Assembly (NCBI RefSeq): GCF_010993735.1
Contig: NZ_WQNI01000005.1
Coordinates: 374,501-438,500 of the forward strand
Length of the DNA stretch: 64,000 bases
Direction of reading: 5' to 3'
DNA from: Chelativorans alearensis
GTDB lineage: Bacteria; Pseudomonadota; Alphaproteobacteria; Rhizobiales; Rhizobiaceae
Position 1 is the first letter of the stretch. Every line of letters begins with the position of its first letter. The position numbers were made by a program, and so were the translations under genes. Below the pieces are notes generated by a model that saw nothing but the letters and a program-made list of their open reading frames with translations, made no database searches and had not been told where the DNA came from. This document shows, piece by piece, positions 51,648 through 63,134 of this stretch.

Positions 51648-53461
51648 GGGCCGGCTCCAGATGCAAAGACGATGAGACTTCGCGGCGGAAGCTGCCCGTC
51701 CCGCAGGGCGGCAAGGAGACCATTGCGACTTTCGTAGACCAGCTCCAAACCATCGAGAGTCTCTGTGAAGGCCGCATCGTGCGTGCCGAAATTGGCCGCC
51801 ATCAGAAGCAGGCTGCCGCCCGCCGGCCAACCTACTACGAAAGCGCTCCTGCTCAGGCGTTGCGCGCCGCCCCGCATGGATTTGATAGCTGGCAGAAGGG
51901 GCACGATGTACGTGTTGCGCGTCTCAAGGAGCCGGCGGAAGAGCGCGAGGCGTCGCTTGCCTGCCTCGGTCCCGGCATGCTCCCAACGAAGAGCCGACGC
52001 TTCTAAGGTGGACAGCGCATTGGGATCGGGAATGTGCCCGGCGTTCTCCTCGCCGAAATTGTGGAAGGCGGCAAACTCGCGGCGCCGTCCCTCCCGCACG
52101 GCCTTGGCAAGTGCATCCTGGAAGTCGGCAAAGAAGAGGAAGGGGGTTGTCTCGCCATATTCCTCACCCATGAAAACGAGTGGGATCTGCGGGTTGAGCA
52201 GAAGGACAGCGGTTAACAGTTCAACGGTTTCCTCATCGGCAAGGGTGGTCAGCCTTTCGCCGAAGACACGATTGCCGATCTGGTCGTGATTCTGCAGGAA
52301 GTTGACGAAGGCGACCGGAGGCTGGCCCGTGCTGGGCTGGCCGCGCGGCCAACCCTCATGCGGCGCGTAGGGCTCGCCCTGGTAGGAAAAACCCTCTGCC
52401 AATGCCCGCGCCAGATGCCCCACAGCATCGTCCGCAAAGCCCGCATAATAGCCGGCGTCCTCGCCCGTAGCGATGCAGTGAGCGGCATGGTGGAAATCGT
52501 CATTCCACTCGGCGGTGAAGAGCGTAGGCCGGTTTTCCTCATTATACGGATGAAGTCCAACGATATTGCGCTCGTCTTCGGTCATCAGGTGGATCTCGCG
52601 ATCGCCGAACCGCTCGCGGATCCGGCGCGCCATTTCCACAAGGATCGGTGTTTCGCTTTGGTCCTTGATCTGGTCGATGGCGTCGAAGCGCAGGCCGTCA
52701 ACGCGGAACTCCTTCAGCCAGTAGATCGGATTGTCGAGGAAGAAGTCGCGTACCGCCGGCGCTTCGAAGCGGATGCCCGGTCCCCAGGGCGTCTGGCGTT
52801 CGGGGTCGAAAAACTCCGGCGCATAGACGCCCAGATAGTTCCCGTCCGGCCCGAAATGGTTGTAGACCACGTCGAGGATCACCATCAGCCGCCGTTCATG
52901 GGCGGCGTCGACCAGACGCTTCAGCCCGGCTACGCCGCCATAAGCCGCATGCGGGCAGTACGGCAGCACGCCGTCATAGCCCCAGCCACGCGTCCCGGAA
53001 AATTCGGCGACGGGCATGATCTCGATGGCGGTGAAGCCTATCCCTGCCAGATAGTCGAGTTTGCGGCGGATGCCCTCGAACCCGCCCGGCGGCGCAAAGG
53101 TGCCGGGGTGGAGTTCGTAGACCACCGCCTCGTTCCAGGGCCGTCCCTTCCAGTCCGGCATCTTCCAATCATAGTCGGAACTGACAAGCAGGCTTGGCCC
53201 GTGCACACCGGACGCCTGCGCGCGGGAAGCGGGATCGGGTACCGTCATGCCGCCGGGCAGGACGAATTGGTATTGGGTTCCGTCTCCAAGACCGTCGACG
53301 GTGAGTTCGAACCAGCCATCGGCGCGACGATCCATCGACCGCTCCGGCATCTGCGCGACCTTCAACAGAAGCTGATCGAGCGGGGGTGCCCAGAGGCGGA
53401 AAACCGCGGAGCCGTCATCGTTGAGATGAGCGCCCCAATGATAGTCCGGCTTCTGCGTCAT
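51644..53461 (-). CDS. treZ: Malto-oligosyltrehalose trehalohydrolase
   Basis: A 605-residue GH13 enzyme cleaving trehalose from maltooligosyltrehalose made by TreY. An N-terminal CBM48-like domain (WGAHLNDDGSAVFRLWAPP) precedes the barrel: VIYNHFGPDGNY-type region I, GLRFDAIDQIKDQS (nucleophile), EIHLMTEDERN (acid/base) and NFLQNHDQIGNR (third aspartate). Start ATG overlaps the glgX stop and its own stop overlaps the malQ remnant start, so it is translationally coupled on both sides. Confidence 0.96.
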   Translation of the reverse strand: MTQKPDYHWGAHLNDDGSAVFRLWAPPLDQLLLKVAQMPERSMDRRADGWFELTVDGLGDGTQYQFVLPGGMTVPDPASRAQASGVHGPSLLVSSDYDWKMPDWKGRPWNEAVVYELHPGTFAPPGGFEGIRRKLDYLAGIGFTAIEIMPVAEFSGTRGWGYDGVLPYCPHAAYGGVAGLKRLVDAAHERRLMVILDVVYNHFGPDGNYLGVYAPEFFDPERQTPWGPGIRFEAPAVRDFFLDNPIYWLKEFRVDGLRFDAIDQIKDQSETPILVEMARRIRERFGDREIHLMTEDERNIVGLHPYNEENRPTLFTAEWNDDFHHAAHCIATGEDAGYYAGFADDAVGHLARALAEGFSYQGEPYAPHEGWPRGQPSTGQPPVAFVNFLQNHDQIGNRVFGERLTTLADEETVELLTAVLLLNPQIPLVFMGEEYGETTPFLFFADFQDALAKAVREGRRREFAAFHNFGEENAGHIPDPNALSTLEASALRWEHAGTEAGKRRLALFRRLLETRNTYIVPLLPAIKSMRGGAQRLSRSAFVVGWPAGGSLLLMAANFGTHDAAFTETLDGLELVYESRNGLLAALRDGQLPPRSLIVFASGAGP

Positions 53462-55533
53462 CGCCCACGCCCTTCCAGTATGGCCATGGAGCGGTCAGCC
53501 AGTTGAATCTTGCCGGGCGTGCGGATGGCGTCCCAGACGGGCCATTGGCCGGTTTCGGTCCGCATGATGACCTGCCATCCCGGCATGCCCAGTTCGCGCG
53601 GCAGATGGAATTCCACCGGATCCGAAGAGGCATTCAAGAGAATGAGCAGGCAGGACCTGCGTTCGTTGCAATGCATCAAGCCGAGGCATTTCAGGCCTGG
53701 GTCCTGCCAATCCTCATCGCTCATCTGTTGGCCGGACGGGCGCAGCCATGTCACGTCGAGAAAGCCGCCATCCACCGGCCGACCGTGCAAGAAATCCCTG
53801 TGGCCGAGGTGTACGCTCGACTGCCGATAGGCGATCATCCGCCGGACAAACTGCATGAATCCCTCGTCTTCCAGTGCATGCCCCTCCCAAGGCAGCCAGT
53901 TCATATCGTTGTCCTGGCAATAGGCGTTGTTGTTGCCGTGCTGTGTGCGCCCCACCTCATCCCCCATGAGGATCATCGGCGTGCCCTGAGACAAAAGAAG
54001 CGTGGCAATCGCATTGCGCCGCATTTTCGTCCTGAGCGCGCGGATATGAGGATCGTCGGTCGGGCCTTCCTTGCCACAATTCCAGCTGCGGTTGTCGCTG
54101 TGGCCGTCGTTGTTGTCCTCGTGGTTCGCCTCGTTATGGCGTTCGTCGTAGGTATAAAGGTCGGCGAGCGTGAAACCGTCATGGGCGGTGACGAAATTGA
54201 TGCTTGCCCAAGGGCGGCGCCCACGCCGATCGAACATGGCGGCCGAGCCAAGAAGTCCGCTTGCCAGATCGGGTGCCACGTGCTCGTCGCCGCGCCAGAA
54301 GGAACGAATCCAGTCGCGGCAGGCACCGTTCCATTCCGCCCAACCGGGCGGGAAATTACCGAGCTGGTATCCGTCTGGGCCCAGATCCCATGGCTCGGCA
54401 ATGAGCTTGACGCGCGAAAGCACCGGATCCTGGCGTACGGTGTCGAAAAAGACCGATGACGGCTCAAAGCTGTCCCTTTCGCGGCCGAGTGCTGTGGCCA
54501 GGTCGAAGCGGAAGCCGTCGACATGACATTCCTCGACCCAATAGCGCAGCGAATCCATCACCATCTGCAGCACGCGCGGATGCTTCAGGTTCACGGTGTT
54601 GCCGCAGCCCGTCGTGTCGTAATAGTACCGCCGGTCGTCGCCCAGTATGTAATAGCTGGCATTGTCGAGACCGCGGAAAGACAGGGTCGGTCCCAGTTCG
54701 TTGCCTTCCGCCGTATGATTGTAGACAACATCGAGGATCACCTCGATGCCCGCCTCGTGCAGCTTGCGCACCATACGCTTGAACTCGTGCACGCCACCGC
54801 CCGGCGAAATGTATCGGGAGGCGGTGGAAAAAAAGCCGATCGTGTTGTAGCCCCAGTAGTTCGACAGATGCCTGTTCACTAGATAGCGGTCATCAAAAAA
54901 GGTCTGGACGGGCATGAGCTCGATGGCGGTAATGCCTAGCTTGACCAGATAGTCGATGACGCGTGAATCGGCGAGGCCGCCGAAAGTGCCGCGAAGCTGT
55001 TCAGGCATGTGCGGGTGCAAAGCCGTCATACCCTTCACATGGGCCTCATAGATGACCGTATCGCCCCACGGCCTGCGCGGGCGCACGTCATCGCCCCATG
55101 TGGTGGCGGTGTCGGTGACGACGCATTTCGGCACGACAAAGGCGGAGTCGCGCCGATCCATCGAAAGGTCCTGGCGCGACGAGCCGACGCGGTATCCAAA
55201 GCAGGCGTCGTGCCAGCGCAGGTCTCCCAAGAGCAGCTTCGCGTAGGGGTCGATCAACAGCTTGTTCGGGTTGAAGCGATGACCCTTGTTGGGGTCGTAG
55301 GGCCCGTAGGCGCGCAGCCCGTAGACCTGGCCTGGCCGCATGTCGGGGAAATAGCCGTGCCAGACCTCATGCGTATATTCCGGCAGGGCAACACGCTCGA
55401 GCTCTCGCTTTCCCCTGGCATCGAAAAGGCACAGCTCGATCTTCTCGGCATGGGCAGAAAAGACGGAGATGTTCACGCCGGCGCCATCCCAGGTGGCGCC
55501 GAGCGGATAGGGAAGGCCATTGCGGACACGCAC
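53458..55533 (-). CDS. glgX: Glycogen debranching enzyme
   Basis: A 691-residue isoamylase-type GH13 enzyme that removes alpha-1,6 branches from glucan, producing linear maltodextrins for TreY. Landmarks: GLPYPLGATWDGAGVNISVF (CBM48), VYNHTAEGNELGPTL, VDGFRFDLATALGRE (nucleophile), LIAEPWDLGPDGYQLGNFP (acid/base) and NFVTAHDGFTLADL (third aspartate). The start is a GTG at 55533 preceded by AAGGAAG; it is 19 bp after glgB. The stop overlaps the treZ start. Confidence 0.96.
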   Translation of the reverse strand: MRVRNGLPYPLGATWDGAGVNISVFSAHAEKIELCLFDARGKRELERVALPEYTHEVWHGYFPDMRPGQVYGLRAYGPYDPNKGHRFNPNKLLIDPYAKLLLGDLRWHDACFGYRVGSSRQDLSMDRRDSAFVVPKCVVTDTATTWGDDVRPRRPWGDTVIYEAHVKGMTALHPHMPEQLRGTFGGLADSRVIDYLVKLGITAIELMPVQTFFDDRYLVNRHLSNYWGYNTIGFFSTASRYISPGGGVHEFKRMVRKLHEAGIEVILDVVYNHTAEGNELGPTLSFRGLDNASYYILGDDRRYYYDTTGCGNTVNLKHPRVLQMVMDSLRYWVEECHVDGFRFDLATALGRERDSFEPSSVFFDTVRQDPVLSRVKLIAEPWDLGPDGYQLGNFPPGWAEWNGACRDWIRSFWRGDEHVAPDLASGLLGSAAMFDRRGRRPWASINFVTAHDGFTLADLYTYDERHNEANHEDNNDGHSDNRSWNCGKEGPTDDPHIRALRTKMRRNAIATLLLSQGTPMILMGDEVGRTQHGNNNAYCQDNDMNWLPWEGHALEDEGFMQFVRRMIAYRQSSVHLGHRDFLHGRPVDGGFLDVTWLRPSGQQMSDEDWQDPGLKCLGLMHCNERRSCLLILLNASSDPVEFHLPRELGMPGWQVIMRTETGQWPVWDAIRTPGKIQLADRSMAILEGRGR

Positions 55534-55552
55534 ACCGTCTTCCTTTATCAGC

Positions 55553-57769
55553 CTATTGATCCCAGCTCAGCACCACCACCCCAAGCGGCGGCAGCCTCAG
55601 GGATGCCGAGGCGGGGCGGCCATGCCACGGCTCCTCCACCGCGTTCACCGAGCCGTTGGTGACGCCCGATCCGCCATACTGGGACTGATCGCTGTTGAGG
55701 ATTTCGCGCCAGCGGCCCGTCCGCGGAAGGCCGATGCGGTAATCCTCCCGCACGACAGGTGTGAAATTGCACGCAACGAGAACAGGCGGAGCATTGCCGG
55801 TACCCTTTCGCAAATAAATAAAGACGCTCAGATCCGGATTGGAAGCATCGATCCATTCGAACCCGTCGGATTCGCAGTCCAGTTCGTGCAGCGCCTTGTG
55901 GTTCACGTAGATCGCGTTGAGGTCGCGCAAGAGGTCGCACACGCCGCAATGCAGGGCGTCATCGAGATGGTGCCAATCGAGTTGCCAGTCGTGGTTCCAC
56001 TCGCGCTCCTGCGCGAACTCGCCGCCCATGAACAGGAGCTTCTTGCCAGGGTGCGTCCACATGAAGGCGAGATAGGCGCGCAGATTGGCAAACTTCTGCC
56101 AGCGGTCGCCCGGCATGCGGCCGATTAGCGACCCCTTTCCGTAGACCACCTCATCATGGCTCAATGGTAGGATGAAGTTTTCCGAGAACGCATAGTGTAG
56201 CCCGAAAGTTATTTGGTCATGATGATGGCGCCGGTGGATCGGGTCGCGGCCGATATAGTCCAGCGTGTCGTGCATCCAGCCCATGTTCCACTTAAAACCG
56301 AAGCCCAACCCACCGGCATAGACGGGCCGGGACACGCCGGGAAAGGCCGTCGACTCTTCGGCCGCTGACGTTGCCCCCGAGTGGTGGGAGAACAGAGCGA
56401 TATTGGTGTCACGCAGGAAGGCGATCGCTTCGAGATTTTCGTTGCCGCCATGGATGTTGGGCTCCCAGTCGCCTGGCTGGCGACTGTAGTCGAGGTAGAG
56501 CATCGAGGCGACGGCATCCACGCGCAAGGCATCGACGTGGTACTGATCAAGCCAAAACAGCGCATTGGCCGTCAGGAAGTTTGCAACCTCGCGGCGGCCG
56601 AAATTATAAATCAGAGTGTTCCAGTCGCGATGAAAGCCTTTGCGCGGGTCGGCATGCTCGTAGAGCGCGGTGCCGTCGAAATTGACCAGACCATGCGCAT
56701 CCGAAGGAAAGTGAGCGGGAACCCAGTCGATAATGACACCCAGCTTCTCCTTGTGGCAGCGGTTGACGAACCGTGCGAAGCCGTCGGGGTCGCCGAAGCG
56801 GCTGGTCGGTGCATAAAGGCCGATTGGCTGATAGCCCCACGAGCCGGAGAACGGATGCTCGCTGACCGGCATGCATTCGATATGCGTAAAGCCGAGATCC
56901 TTGACGTAGGGGACGAGCTGATCGGCCAGATCGTCATAGGTGAGATAGGCGCCATCGTCGCGACGGCGCCATGAGCCGAGGTGAACCTCGTAGATGGAAA
57001 TAGGTGCGTCGCGGTCGTTTCGGGCGGAACGCTCCTTCATCCAGCCCTCATCCTCCCATGCGTGGGCGGGCAGCCCATCAACCACGGAAGCGGTTGCCGG
57101 CGGCACCTCGCATTTGAAGGCAAGCGGATCGGCCTTCGCCGGGAGGATTTCGCCGTGAGCGCCGATGATCTCGAATTTGTAGACCTCGCCGCGGCCAACC
57201 CCGGGGACGAAGATTTCCCACACGCCGATGCCGGGATGGAAGCGCATGGGATGGTGGCGGCCATCCCAGACGTTGAAATTGCCGATGACACTGACGCGGC
57301 TGGCGTTGGGCGCCCACACGGCAAACCGAGTACCCGCCATCCCATCACAGGTCATTGGGTGCGCGCCCAGTTTCTCGTAGAGGCGCAGGTGACGGCCCTC
57401 TCCCAGAAGGTGCCGGTCCAGGTCTCCAAAGGTGCTAGGGAAGCGGTAGGCGTCCTCCTCCTCCCAGACGTCATCGCCACGGGAAAAGCGCAGCCGGTAA
57501 CGCGGCGGAGACTTATGTTTCGACAGAAGCCCTTCAAAGAATCCGCGTGCGTGGCGCCGCAGCAGTTTTGTCAGCGTCCTGCCGCTTTCAGGATCGATCG
57601 CCTCGGCGGTTTCGGCATGCGGGTGCAGGACGCGCAACACGGTGCCGGCTGGACTTGCGTGCGGCCCGAGGACGGAGAACGGATCGCCGTGTCGTCCCGC
57701 CACGAGCGCGGCGATGGCATGCTGATCATCGAGGCGCCATGATTCCACCGCGTCCGCAGGGGATGTCAT
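55553..57769 (-). CDS. glgB: 1,4-alpha-glucan branching enzyme
   Basis: A 738-residue GH13 branching enzyme with an extended N-terminal region (two CBM48-like parts; [19 protein letters not shown]). Catalytic residues are D418 in [18 protein letters not shown]471 in [14 protein letters not shown] and the aspartate in [14 protein letters not shown]. In the GlgE pathway it branches the linear chains made by GlgE, giving new non-reducing ends. Start ATG overlaps the treS/mak stop (ATGA). No glgA or glgC is present in the window, so glucan may be built mainly through GlgE. Confidence 0.97.
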   Translation of the reverse strand: MTSPADAVESWRLDDQHAIAALVAGRHGDPFSVLGPHASPAGTVLRVLHPHAETAEAIDPESGRTLTKLLRRHARGFFEGLLSKHKSPPRYRLRFSRGDDVWEEEDAYRFPSTFGDLDRHLLGEGRHLRLYEKLGAHPMTCDGMAGTRFAVWAPNASRVSVIGNFNVWDGRHHPMRFHPGIGVWEIFVPGVGRGEVYKFEIIGAHGEILPAKADPLAFKCEVPPATASVVDGLPAHAWEDEGWMKERSARNDRDAPISIYEVHLGSWRRRDDGAYLTYDDLADQLVPYVKDLGFTHIECMPVSEHPFSGSWGYQPIGLYAPTSRFGDPDGFARFVNRCHKEKLGVIIDWVPAHFPSDAHGLVNFDGTALYEHADPRKGFHRDWNTLIYNFGRREVANFLTANALFWLDQYHVDALRVDAVASMLYLDYSRQPGDWEPNIHGGNENLEAIAFLRDTNIALFSHHSGATSAAEESTAFPGVSRPVYAGGLGFGFKWNMGWMHDTLDYIGRDPIHRRHHHDQITFGLHYAFSENFILPLSHDEVVYGKGSLIGRMPGDRWQKFANLRAYLAFMWTHPGKKLLFMGGEFAQEREWNHDWQLDWHHLDDALHCGVCDLLRDLNAIYVNHKALHELDCESDGFEWIDASNPDLSVFIYLRKGTGNAPPVLVACNFTPVVREDYRIGLPRTGRWREILNSDQSQYGGSGVTNGSVNAVEEPWHGRPASASLRLPPLGVVVLSWDQ

Positions 57770-60700
57770 GCCACACCTCCATCGATCAGGTCGAGGATAC
57801 CCTGGATTGGGATACCTACCCAGTCCGGACGGTTGGAAAGCTCGTAATTGATCTCGTAGAAGCCTTTCTGCAGCAAGAACAGCTCGAGCAGCGCCAGCCG
57901 CGTATCAGCATCCTCGGGCAAATTCTGCGCGTCGGCAGCCGCCGGGAAGTAGGCCGCGAGGAACTCCTCGGCCATGCGGTCGCGCCAGTGCCGCGCAATG
58001 GCGGCGCTGTCGCGCGCCTGGTCAGGCAGCCGCGAGGCGACCTGCCGTACAGCCGCCCAGGCGGCGTAGTCGAATGAGCGCAACATCCCCGCCACATCTC
58101 GCAGCGGCGAGCTTTTCCGGCGTCGCTCGGCTAGGGTGCGCCTCGGCTCGCCCTCGAAATCGATGATGAAGAGGTCCTGCTCCGAGACGAGGACTTGACC
58201 CAGATGGTAGTCTCCATGGATACGAGACTTCTTGCCCGACGGCGCAATTCCTGCCAGCACCGCCAGCCTGCGATCGATCTCTGGATCAAGCGCTGTCAAC
58301 CGCTCAGCCCTCTCTCTCGCTGCGGGCGAAAGGGCTGCCATCGCGCGCTGGATCCCGGCACGCGCGGCCGCCACCTGCGCACGCGCGTCCTCCAGCCACT
58401 CCTCGATATCTGCGCGGTCGACCGGTTCACAGCGGAACGCCTGCCGATCTGTATCGACAGCAAACGCCGCATGCATCTGGCCAGTGCGCTCGCCGAGCCG
58501 CCGGAGAAGATCGAGCGGATAAGTGAGGGAGTCCGAGACCACTTCGGGCGGCACATCGGTTTGCGCCGCGGACGCCGCCGGCACGACCGGCGGGGCAAGG
58601 AATTCGTCCTCGATGCGCCGTTCGAGTGCATGGACGAACACGCTCCAGGCGTCTCCCTGGTTCTCGACAAAGGCAGAAACGCTGGCAAGGATTGTCCGCT
58701 CGCCGCCCTCCTCATCATACTCGACCATTCCCAGAAAAGCCGGCGTATTGGCAAAGCCCGCCTCTTCCGTCAGGAACCGTGCCACCTCGACCTCGGGCTG
58801 GTCGCCGGGGCGAAGCCTGCGGAAGATCTTCAAGAGCGCCTGCCGGCCAAAGGCGACCGACACATTGCTCTGCTCGCCCATCAAAGTGGTCGGCGGTTCG
58901 GAGAACGTCATGACCTGCAGGCGTTCATTGCCGTAAAACCGCAAAACGCCCCCGGCGGCCGGATGTTCGCGGTTTTCCTGCATGGCCTGCATGATCTCGG
59001 TGGCGAAGCGATCGTCATAAGAGCCGTCGATAAGCGCACCTAGCTGCGGACCCCGCCGCACGCGAGCGAGCGTGGCCGAGAGCTTGGGCGCTCCAAACTG
59101 CACGTTCTCCTCGCCCCAGAGCACGGTCAGCGGCAACAAATAGCGTTGGCTGCCGTCCGGCAAATCGAAGTCGACCAGAGCGAGAAGTCCCGCTTCGTCC
59201 CCCAGCTGTGCAAGCTCGTTCACCGCGACCGAACGCATCTCTTCGCCCTTGGCGCCAAACCAGCGCTGGCGCTGCATGAACTGGGGCAGCACATCCTGCG
59301 CGAGTTGATGCCCCTCGCGGCCGGTAAGCGCACGTTCAAGGCGCCCGCCGATCAGTGTCAGTGTGATGAATTCGGGAAGAGGCTCGGGAATGTCGTCGTG
59401 CCACGCAGGCGCCTGAGCCTCGCTCGCCAACAGGAACCAGAAGGCACCATAACTCGACAGCGTGAGCATATAGGGAAGGTCGCCGATGGGCGGAAAAGGT
59501 GACTGGCTGATAAGCTCGATGGGGACGCAGGCGCGATATCTGGACAGGTCGAGCTCCACCGCCTGGGCAGAGCGCGAGAGGTTCACCACACACAGAATGG
59601 TCTCCTCGCCGTCGCTGCGCGTATAGGCGAGGATGCGCCTATTTCTCGGGTAAAGCATCGTGAAGTCGCCGTGCCCGAAGGCTCGGTGCTGCTTGCGCAC
59701 GGCAACCATGCGGCGAACCCAGTTGAGGAGCGACGACGGATCCGCCTCCTGGGCCTCTACATTGATTGTCTGGTATCCGTAGAGCGGGTCCATGATCGGA
59801 GGCAGGTAAAGCATCTGCGGATTGGCACGGGAAAAGCCGCCATTGCGGTCCATCGACCACTGCATGGGCGTACGCACGCCGTCGCGGTCGCCGAGATAGA
59901 TGTTGTCGCCCATACCGAGCTCATCGCCGTAGTAGATGACCGGCGTCCCAGGCATGGACAGAAGCAGCGCGTTCATCAGTTCCATCTTGCGCCGGTCATT
60001 CTGCATGAGCGGCGCAAGGCGGCGGCGGATGCCGAGATTGATGCGGGCGCGCATGTCGTCGGCGTAGGTGTGCCAGAGATAGTCACGCTCGCGATCGGTC
60101 ACCATCTCCAGGGTCAGCTCGTCATGGTTGCGCAGGAAAATGGCCCATTGGCAGGACTCCGGGATTTCCGGCGTCTGGCGCATGATGTCCGAGATCGGAT
60201 GCCGATCCTCTTGCGCCAGTGCCATGTAGATGCGCGGCATCAGGGGGAAGTGAAAGGCCATGTGGCATTCGTCGCCATCGCCGAAATAGGGCCGCGTGTC
60301 CTCCGGCCACTGGTTGGCTTCGGCAAGCAGCATCCGGTCGGGATAGCGCTCGTCCAGCGCCGTGCGGATTTTTTTCAGGACCTCGTGGGTCTCGGGCAGG
60401 TTTTCGTTGTTGGTGCCGTCGCGTTCGACCAGATAGGGAATGGCGTCGAGCCGCAGCCCGTCGACACCAGTGTCGAGCCAGAAGTGCATCACCTTGATGA
60501 CCTCTTCCAGCACGCGCGGGTTGTCGAAGTTGAGGTCGGGCTGGTGGGAATAGAATCGATGCCAGAAGAACTGACCGGCAACGGGATCCCAGGTCCAGTT
60601 GGACGTCTCGGTATCGAGGAAGATGATGCGAGTTTCGGGATAGCGCTCGTCGTCGTCGTTCCACACATAGAAATTGCGCGCTGCAGATCCCTTCTTCGCT

Positions 60701-61110
60701 TGCCGCGCACGTTGGAACCACGGGTGCTGATCGGAGGTATGGTTGATGACGAGCTCGGTAATCACGCTGATTCCGCGCCGATGCGCTTCGGCGACGAAGC
60801 GTCGAAAATCGCGCATGGTGCCGTATGAGGGATTGATGGCGCGGTAGTCGGCGATGTCGTAGCCGTCGTCGCGCAGCGGCGAGGGATAGAAGGGCAGGAT
60901 CCAGATCGCGTTCACGCCCAGCCGCTCGATGTAGTCGAGCCGCTGCAGCAGGCCGTTGAAATCGCCTATGCCGTCGCCGTTGGAGTCATGAAACGCCTTG
61001 ATGTGAAGCTGATAGATGATCGCGTCCTTGTACCAGTCGGACTGATGTGGGCCCGCCAAGAGCCTGCCTGCGTGCCCGGGCGGCGCCACGACACTGTCTA
61101 AGGTGTTCAT
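57766..61110 (-). CDS. treS: Trehalose synthase-maltokinase fusion
   Basis: A 1114-residue two-domain enzyme. Residues 1 to about 560 are TreS (GH13), interconverting trehalose and maltose: [10 protein letters not shown] (nucleophile D222), [12 protein letters not shown] (acid/base) and [13 protein letters not shown]. From about 590 on is maltokinase, which phosphorylates maltose to maltose-1-phosphate with ATP: kinase-like motifs [12 protein letters not shown] and [11 protein letters not shown]. The fusion is common in proteobacteria. It supplies the GlgE substrate. ATG 61110 has GGGGGAG ahead of it and overlaps the glgE stop. Confidence 0.96.
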   Translation of the reverse strand: MNTLDSVVAPPGHAGRLLAGPHQSDWYKDAIIYQLHIKAFHDSNGDGIGDFNGLLQRLDYIERLGVNAIWILPFYPSPLRDDGYDIADYRAINPSYGTMRDFRRFVAEAHRRGISVITELVINHTSDQHPWFQRARQAKKGSAARNFYVWNDDDERYPETRIIFLDTETSNWTWDPVAGQFFWHRFYSHQPDLNFDNPRVLEEVIKVMHFWLDTGVDGLRLDAIPYLVERDGTNNENLPETHEVLKKIRTALDERYPDRMLLAEANQWPEDTRPYFGDGDECHMAFHFPLMPRIYMALAQEDRHPISDIMRQTPEIPESCQWAIFLRNHDELTLEMVTDRERDYLWHTYADDMRARINLGIRRRLAPLMQNDRRKMELMNALLLSMPGTPVIYYGDELGMGDNIYLGDRDGVRTPMQWSMDRNGGFSRANPQMLYLPPIMDPLYGYQTINVEAQEADPSSLLNWVRRMVAVRKQHRAFGHGDFTMLYPRNRRILAYTRSDGEETILCVVNLSRSAQAVELDLSRYRACVPIELISQSPFPPIGDLPYMLTLSSYGAFWFLLASEAQAPAWHDDIPEPLPEFITLTLIGGRLERALTGREGHQLAQDVLPQFMQRQRWFGAKGEEMRSVAVNELAQLGDEAGLLALVDFDLPDGSQRYLLPLTVLWGEENVQFGAPKLSATLARVRRGPQLGALIDGSYDDRFATEIMQAMQENREHPAAGGVLRFYGNERLQVMTFSEPPTTLMGEQSNVSVAFGRQALLKIFRRLRPGDQPEVEVARFLTEEAGFANTPAFLGMVEYDEEGGERTILASVSAFVENQGDAWSVFVHALERRIEDEFLAPPVVPAASAAQTDVPPEVVSDSLTYPLDLLRRLGERTGQMHAAFAVDTDRQAFRCEPVDRADIEEWLEDARAQVAAARAGIQRAMAALSPAARERAERLTALDPEIDRRLAVLAGIAPSGKKSRIHGDYHLGQVLVSEQDLFIIDFEGEPRRTLAERRRKSSPLRDVAGMLRSFDYAAWAAVRQVASRLPDQARDSAAIARHWRDRMAEEFLAAYFPAAADAQNLPEDADTRLALLELFLLQKGFYEINYELSNRPDWVGIPIQGILDLIDGGVA

Positions 61111-63098
61111 CGGCTCCCCCCCGGCGCGATCAGCCGCCAGGCCATGAATGGTCGCTGATGTGGATCGAGGAACATATGCTGGACTTTGCCGGTCCAGGCG
61201 AAAGGCTGACCGGTAACGAGATCGTCGGCCTCGATCGTTGCGTCGTCGGGAAGCCCGAATTCCCACAGCGGCACCTCGAATGGAGCCTCCTGCGGGTGGT
61301 ATGGGTCGAGATTGACGGCGAGTAGAAGGAAATTGGACAGGTCATCCGTGAACTTGCCATAGTAAAGGATGGCGTCGTTCCAGGCGTTGTAGAAGTTCAG
61401 GTTGGTAAACTGGCGCAGCGCCGGATTCTCGCGGCGCAACCGGTTGATAAAGGCGACGTCTGCCTTGATGTTGCCCGGCCGATCCCAGTCCCAAGCGCGG
61501 ATCTCGTATTTCTCGGAGTTTAGATATTCCTCCCGTCCGGGCAGCGCCTCGGCCTCACAAAGCTCGAAACCATTGTAGATGCCATAGTTGGCACCGAGTG
61601 TGGCGGCAAGAAACAGCCGCACCTGAAAGCCTGGCCGGCCACTTGTCTGAAGATAGTGAGGATTGATGTCCGGCGTGTTCACGAAGAAGTTCGGCCGCAT
61701 ATAGTAGCGGCAGTCGGCGCGCGTGAGCTCGGTGAGATACTCGGTTAGCTCCTGCTTGGAGTTGCGCCAGGTGAAGTAGGAATACGACTGATTGAAGCCG
61801 ACCTTGGCGAGCCTCTTCATCATCTTCGGTCGCGTGAACGCTTCGGCAAGGAAGATGACACCTGGATCCACGCGCCGCACCTCCGCGATCATCCACTCCC
61901 AGAAGGGCAGAGGCTTGGTGTGCGGATTGTCGACCCGGAAAATGCGCACGCCCTTATCCAGCCAGAAAAGAACAATGTCGCGCAGCGCGTGCCACAGGCC
62001 GGGGATCGCATCGCGGTAGAAATGAACGTTGACGATGTCCTCGTACTTCTTGGGCGGGTTCTCGGCGAATTTGATAGTGCCGTCCGGCCGCCAGTCAAAC
62101 CACTCGGGGTGCTCCTTGATCCACGGATGGTCAGGTGAGCACTGGATGGCGAAATCGAGGGCAATCTCCAACCCGTGGTCGGCGGCCGCTTTCACGAGCC
62201 TTTCGAATTCCTCGAAACCGCCGAGCGCGGGGTGTATGGCGTCGTGTCCGCCCACCTCAGAGCCGATGGCGTAGGGGCTGCCAGGATCGTTGCGCTCCGC
62301 AATCAAGCTGTTGTTGCGGCCCTTGCGATTAGTGTGCCCGATCGGGTGGATTGGCGGGAAGTAGAGGACATCGAAGCCCATGTCACGGACGTAAGGAAGC
62401 CGCTCGATGACATCGTCGAAGGTGCCGTGCACATCCGCCCTGCCCGACTGCGAGCGCGGCATCAGCTCGTACCAAGCGGAAAAGCCCGCACGTTCACGAT
62501 CCACGAACACCGGAAAGATGGTGTCGCCGTGTGTCAGGTTTGCCCGCACGCCGAGCCGCCGCATCAAGATCGCCATCTCGTCGCTGATCAAGACTGCGAG
62601 CACATCACGCTTTGCCGGTGAGGATTCGATTTCAGTACACAGCACCTCAAGTGCTGCGCGATCGTTCCGCGATCCAGCAGCGTCGGTGAGCGCCTTCTCG
62701 ACGAGAAGCTGTCCCTCCCGCAGGTCAAGCGAAAGGTCCTGGCCCGCGTCGTGCTTCTTGATCACATCCGCCCGCCATGTGGCGAAGAGGTCGCGCCAGG
62801 CGCAGATGCTGAACTCGTGGTGTCCGATTTCGTCAAAGGTGATGGTCGCGCGCCAACGGTCGTTGACCAGCAGACGCATTGGCATCTCGTTCCAGGACGT
62901 CTCCCCCTGGCGGCGGTAGAGCACCACCGCCGCGATTGCCTCGTGTCCATCGCAAAAGATGTCGGCTTCGACCCGGAAGCGCTCGCCGACGATCGCCTTT
63001 GCAGCGAAGCGACCTCTCTCGATTGCCGGCTCCACCGCCTCTATCGCGATACGGCTCGCAGCTAGTTCCTGAAGGAGTGCGTGCCCCGGACGATCCAT
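61107..63098 (-). CDS. glgE: Alpha-1,4-glucan:maltose-1-phosphate maltosyltransferase
   Basis: A 663-residue GH13_3 enzyme that elongates alpha-glucan from maltose-1-phosphate, releasing phosphate. Diagnostic parts are FSAWYELMPRSQ, VLYFPPIHPIGHTNRKGRNN, the nucleophile D390 in FRVDNPHTKPLPFWEW and acid/base E419 in IFLAEAFTRPKMM. The N-terminal 200 residues are the dimerisation and beta-sandwich domains. It is the first gene of the six-gene operon (glgE, treS, glgB, glgX, treZ, treY) and has an EcfG-like promoter about 37 bp upstream of its start. Confidence 0.97.
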   Translation of the reverse strand: MDRPGHALLQELAASRIAIEAVEPAIERGRFAAKAIVGERFRVEADIFCDGHEAIAAVVLYRRQGETSWNEMPMRLLVNDRWRATITFDEIGHHEFSICAWRDLFATWRADVIKKHDAGQDLSLDLREGQLLVEKALTDAAGSRNDRAALEVLCTEIESSPAKRDVLAVLISDEMAILMRRLGVRANLTHGDTIFPVFVDRERAGFSAWYELMPRSQSGRADVHGTFDDVIERLPYVRDMGFDVLYFPPIHPIGHTNRKGRNNSLIAERNDPGSPYAIGSEVGGHDAIHPALGGFEEFERLVKAAADHGLEIALDFAIQCSPDHPWIKEHPEWFDWRPDGTIKFAENPPKKYEDIVNVHFYRDAIPGLWHALRDIVLFWLDKGVRIFRVDNPHTKPLPFWEWMIAEVRRVDPGVIFLAEAFTRPKMMKRLAKVGFNQSYSYFTWRNSKQELTEYLTELTRADCRYYMRPNFFVNTPDINPHYLQTSGRPGFQVRLFLAATLGANYGIYNGFELCEAEALPGREEYLNSEKYEIRAWDWDRPGNIKADVAFINRLRRENPALRQFTNLNFYNAWNDAILYYGKFTDDLSNFLLLAVNLDPYHPQEAPFEVPLWEFGLPDDATIEADDLVTGQPFAWTGKVQHMFLDPHQRPFMAWRLIAPGGSR

Positions 63099-63134
63099 TC
63101 TCGAATTCTCTCAACGGGAACTCTCTGACCGTCC

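Noticed and set aside
52286-53506. Plus-strand frame of 406 codons opposite treZ
   Set aside because: Antisense shadow of a well-supported GH13 gene; no motif or plausible start.
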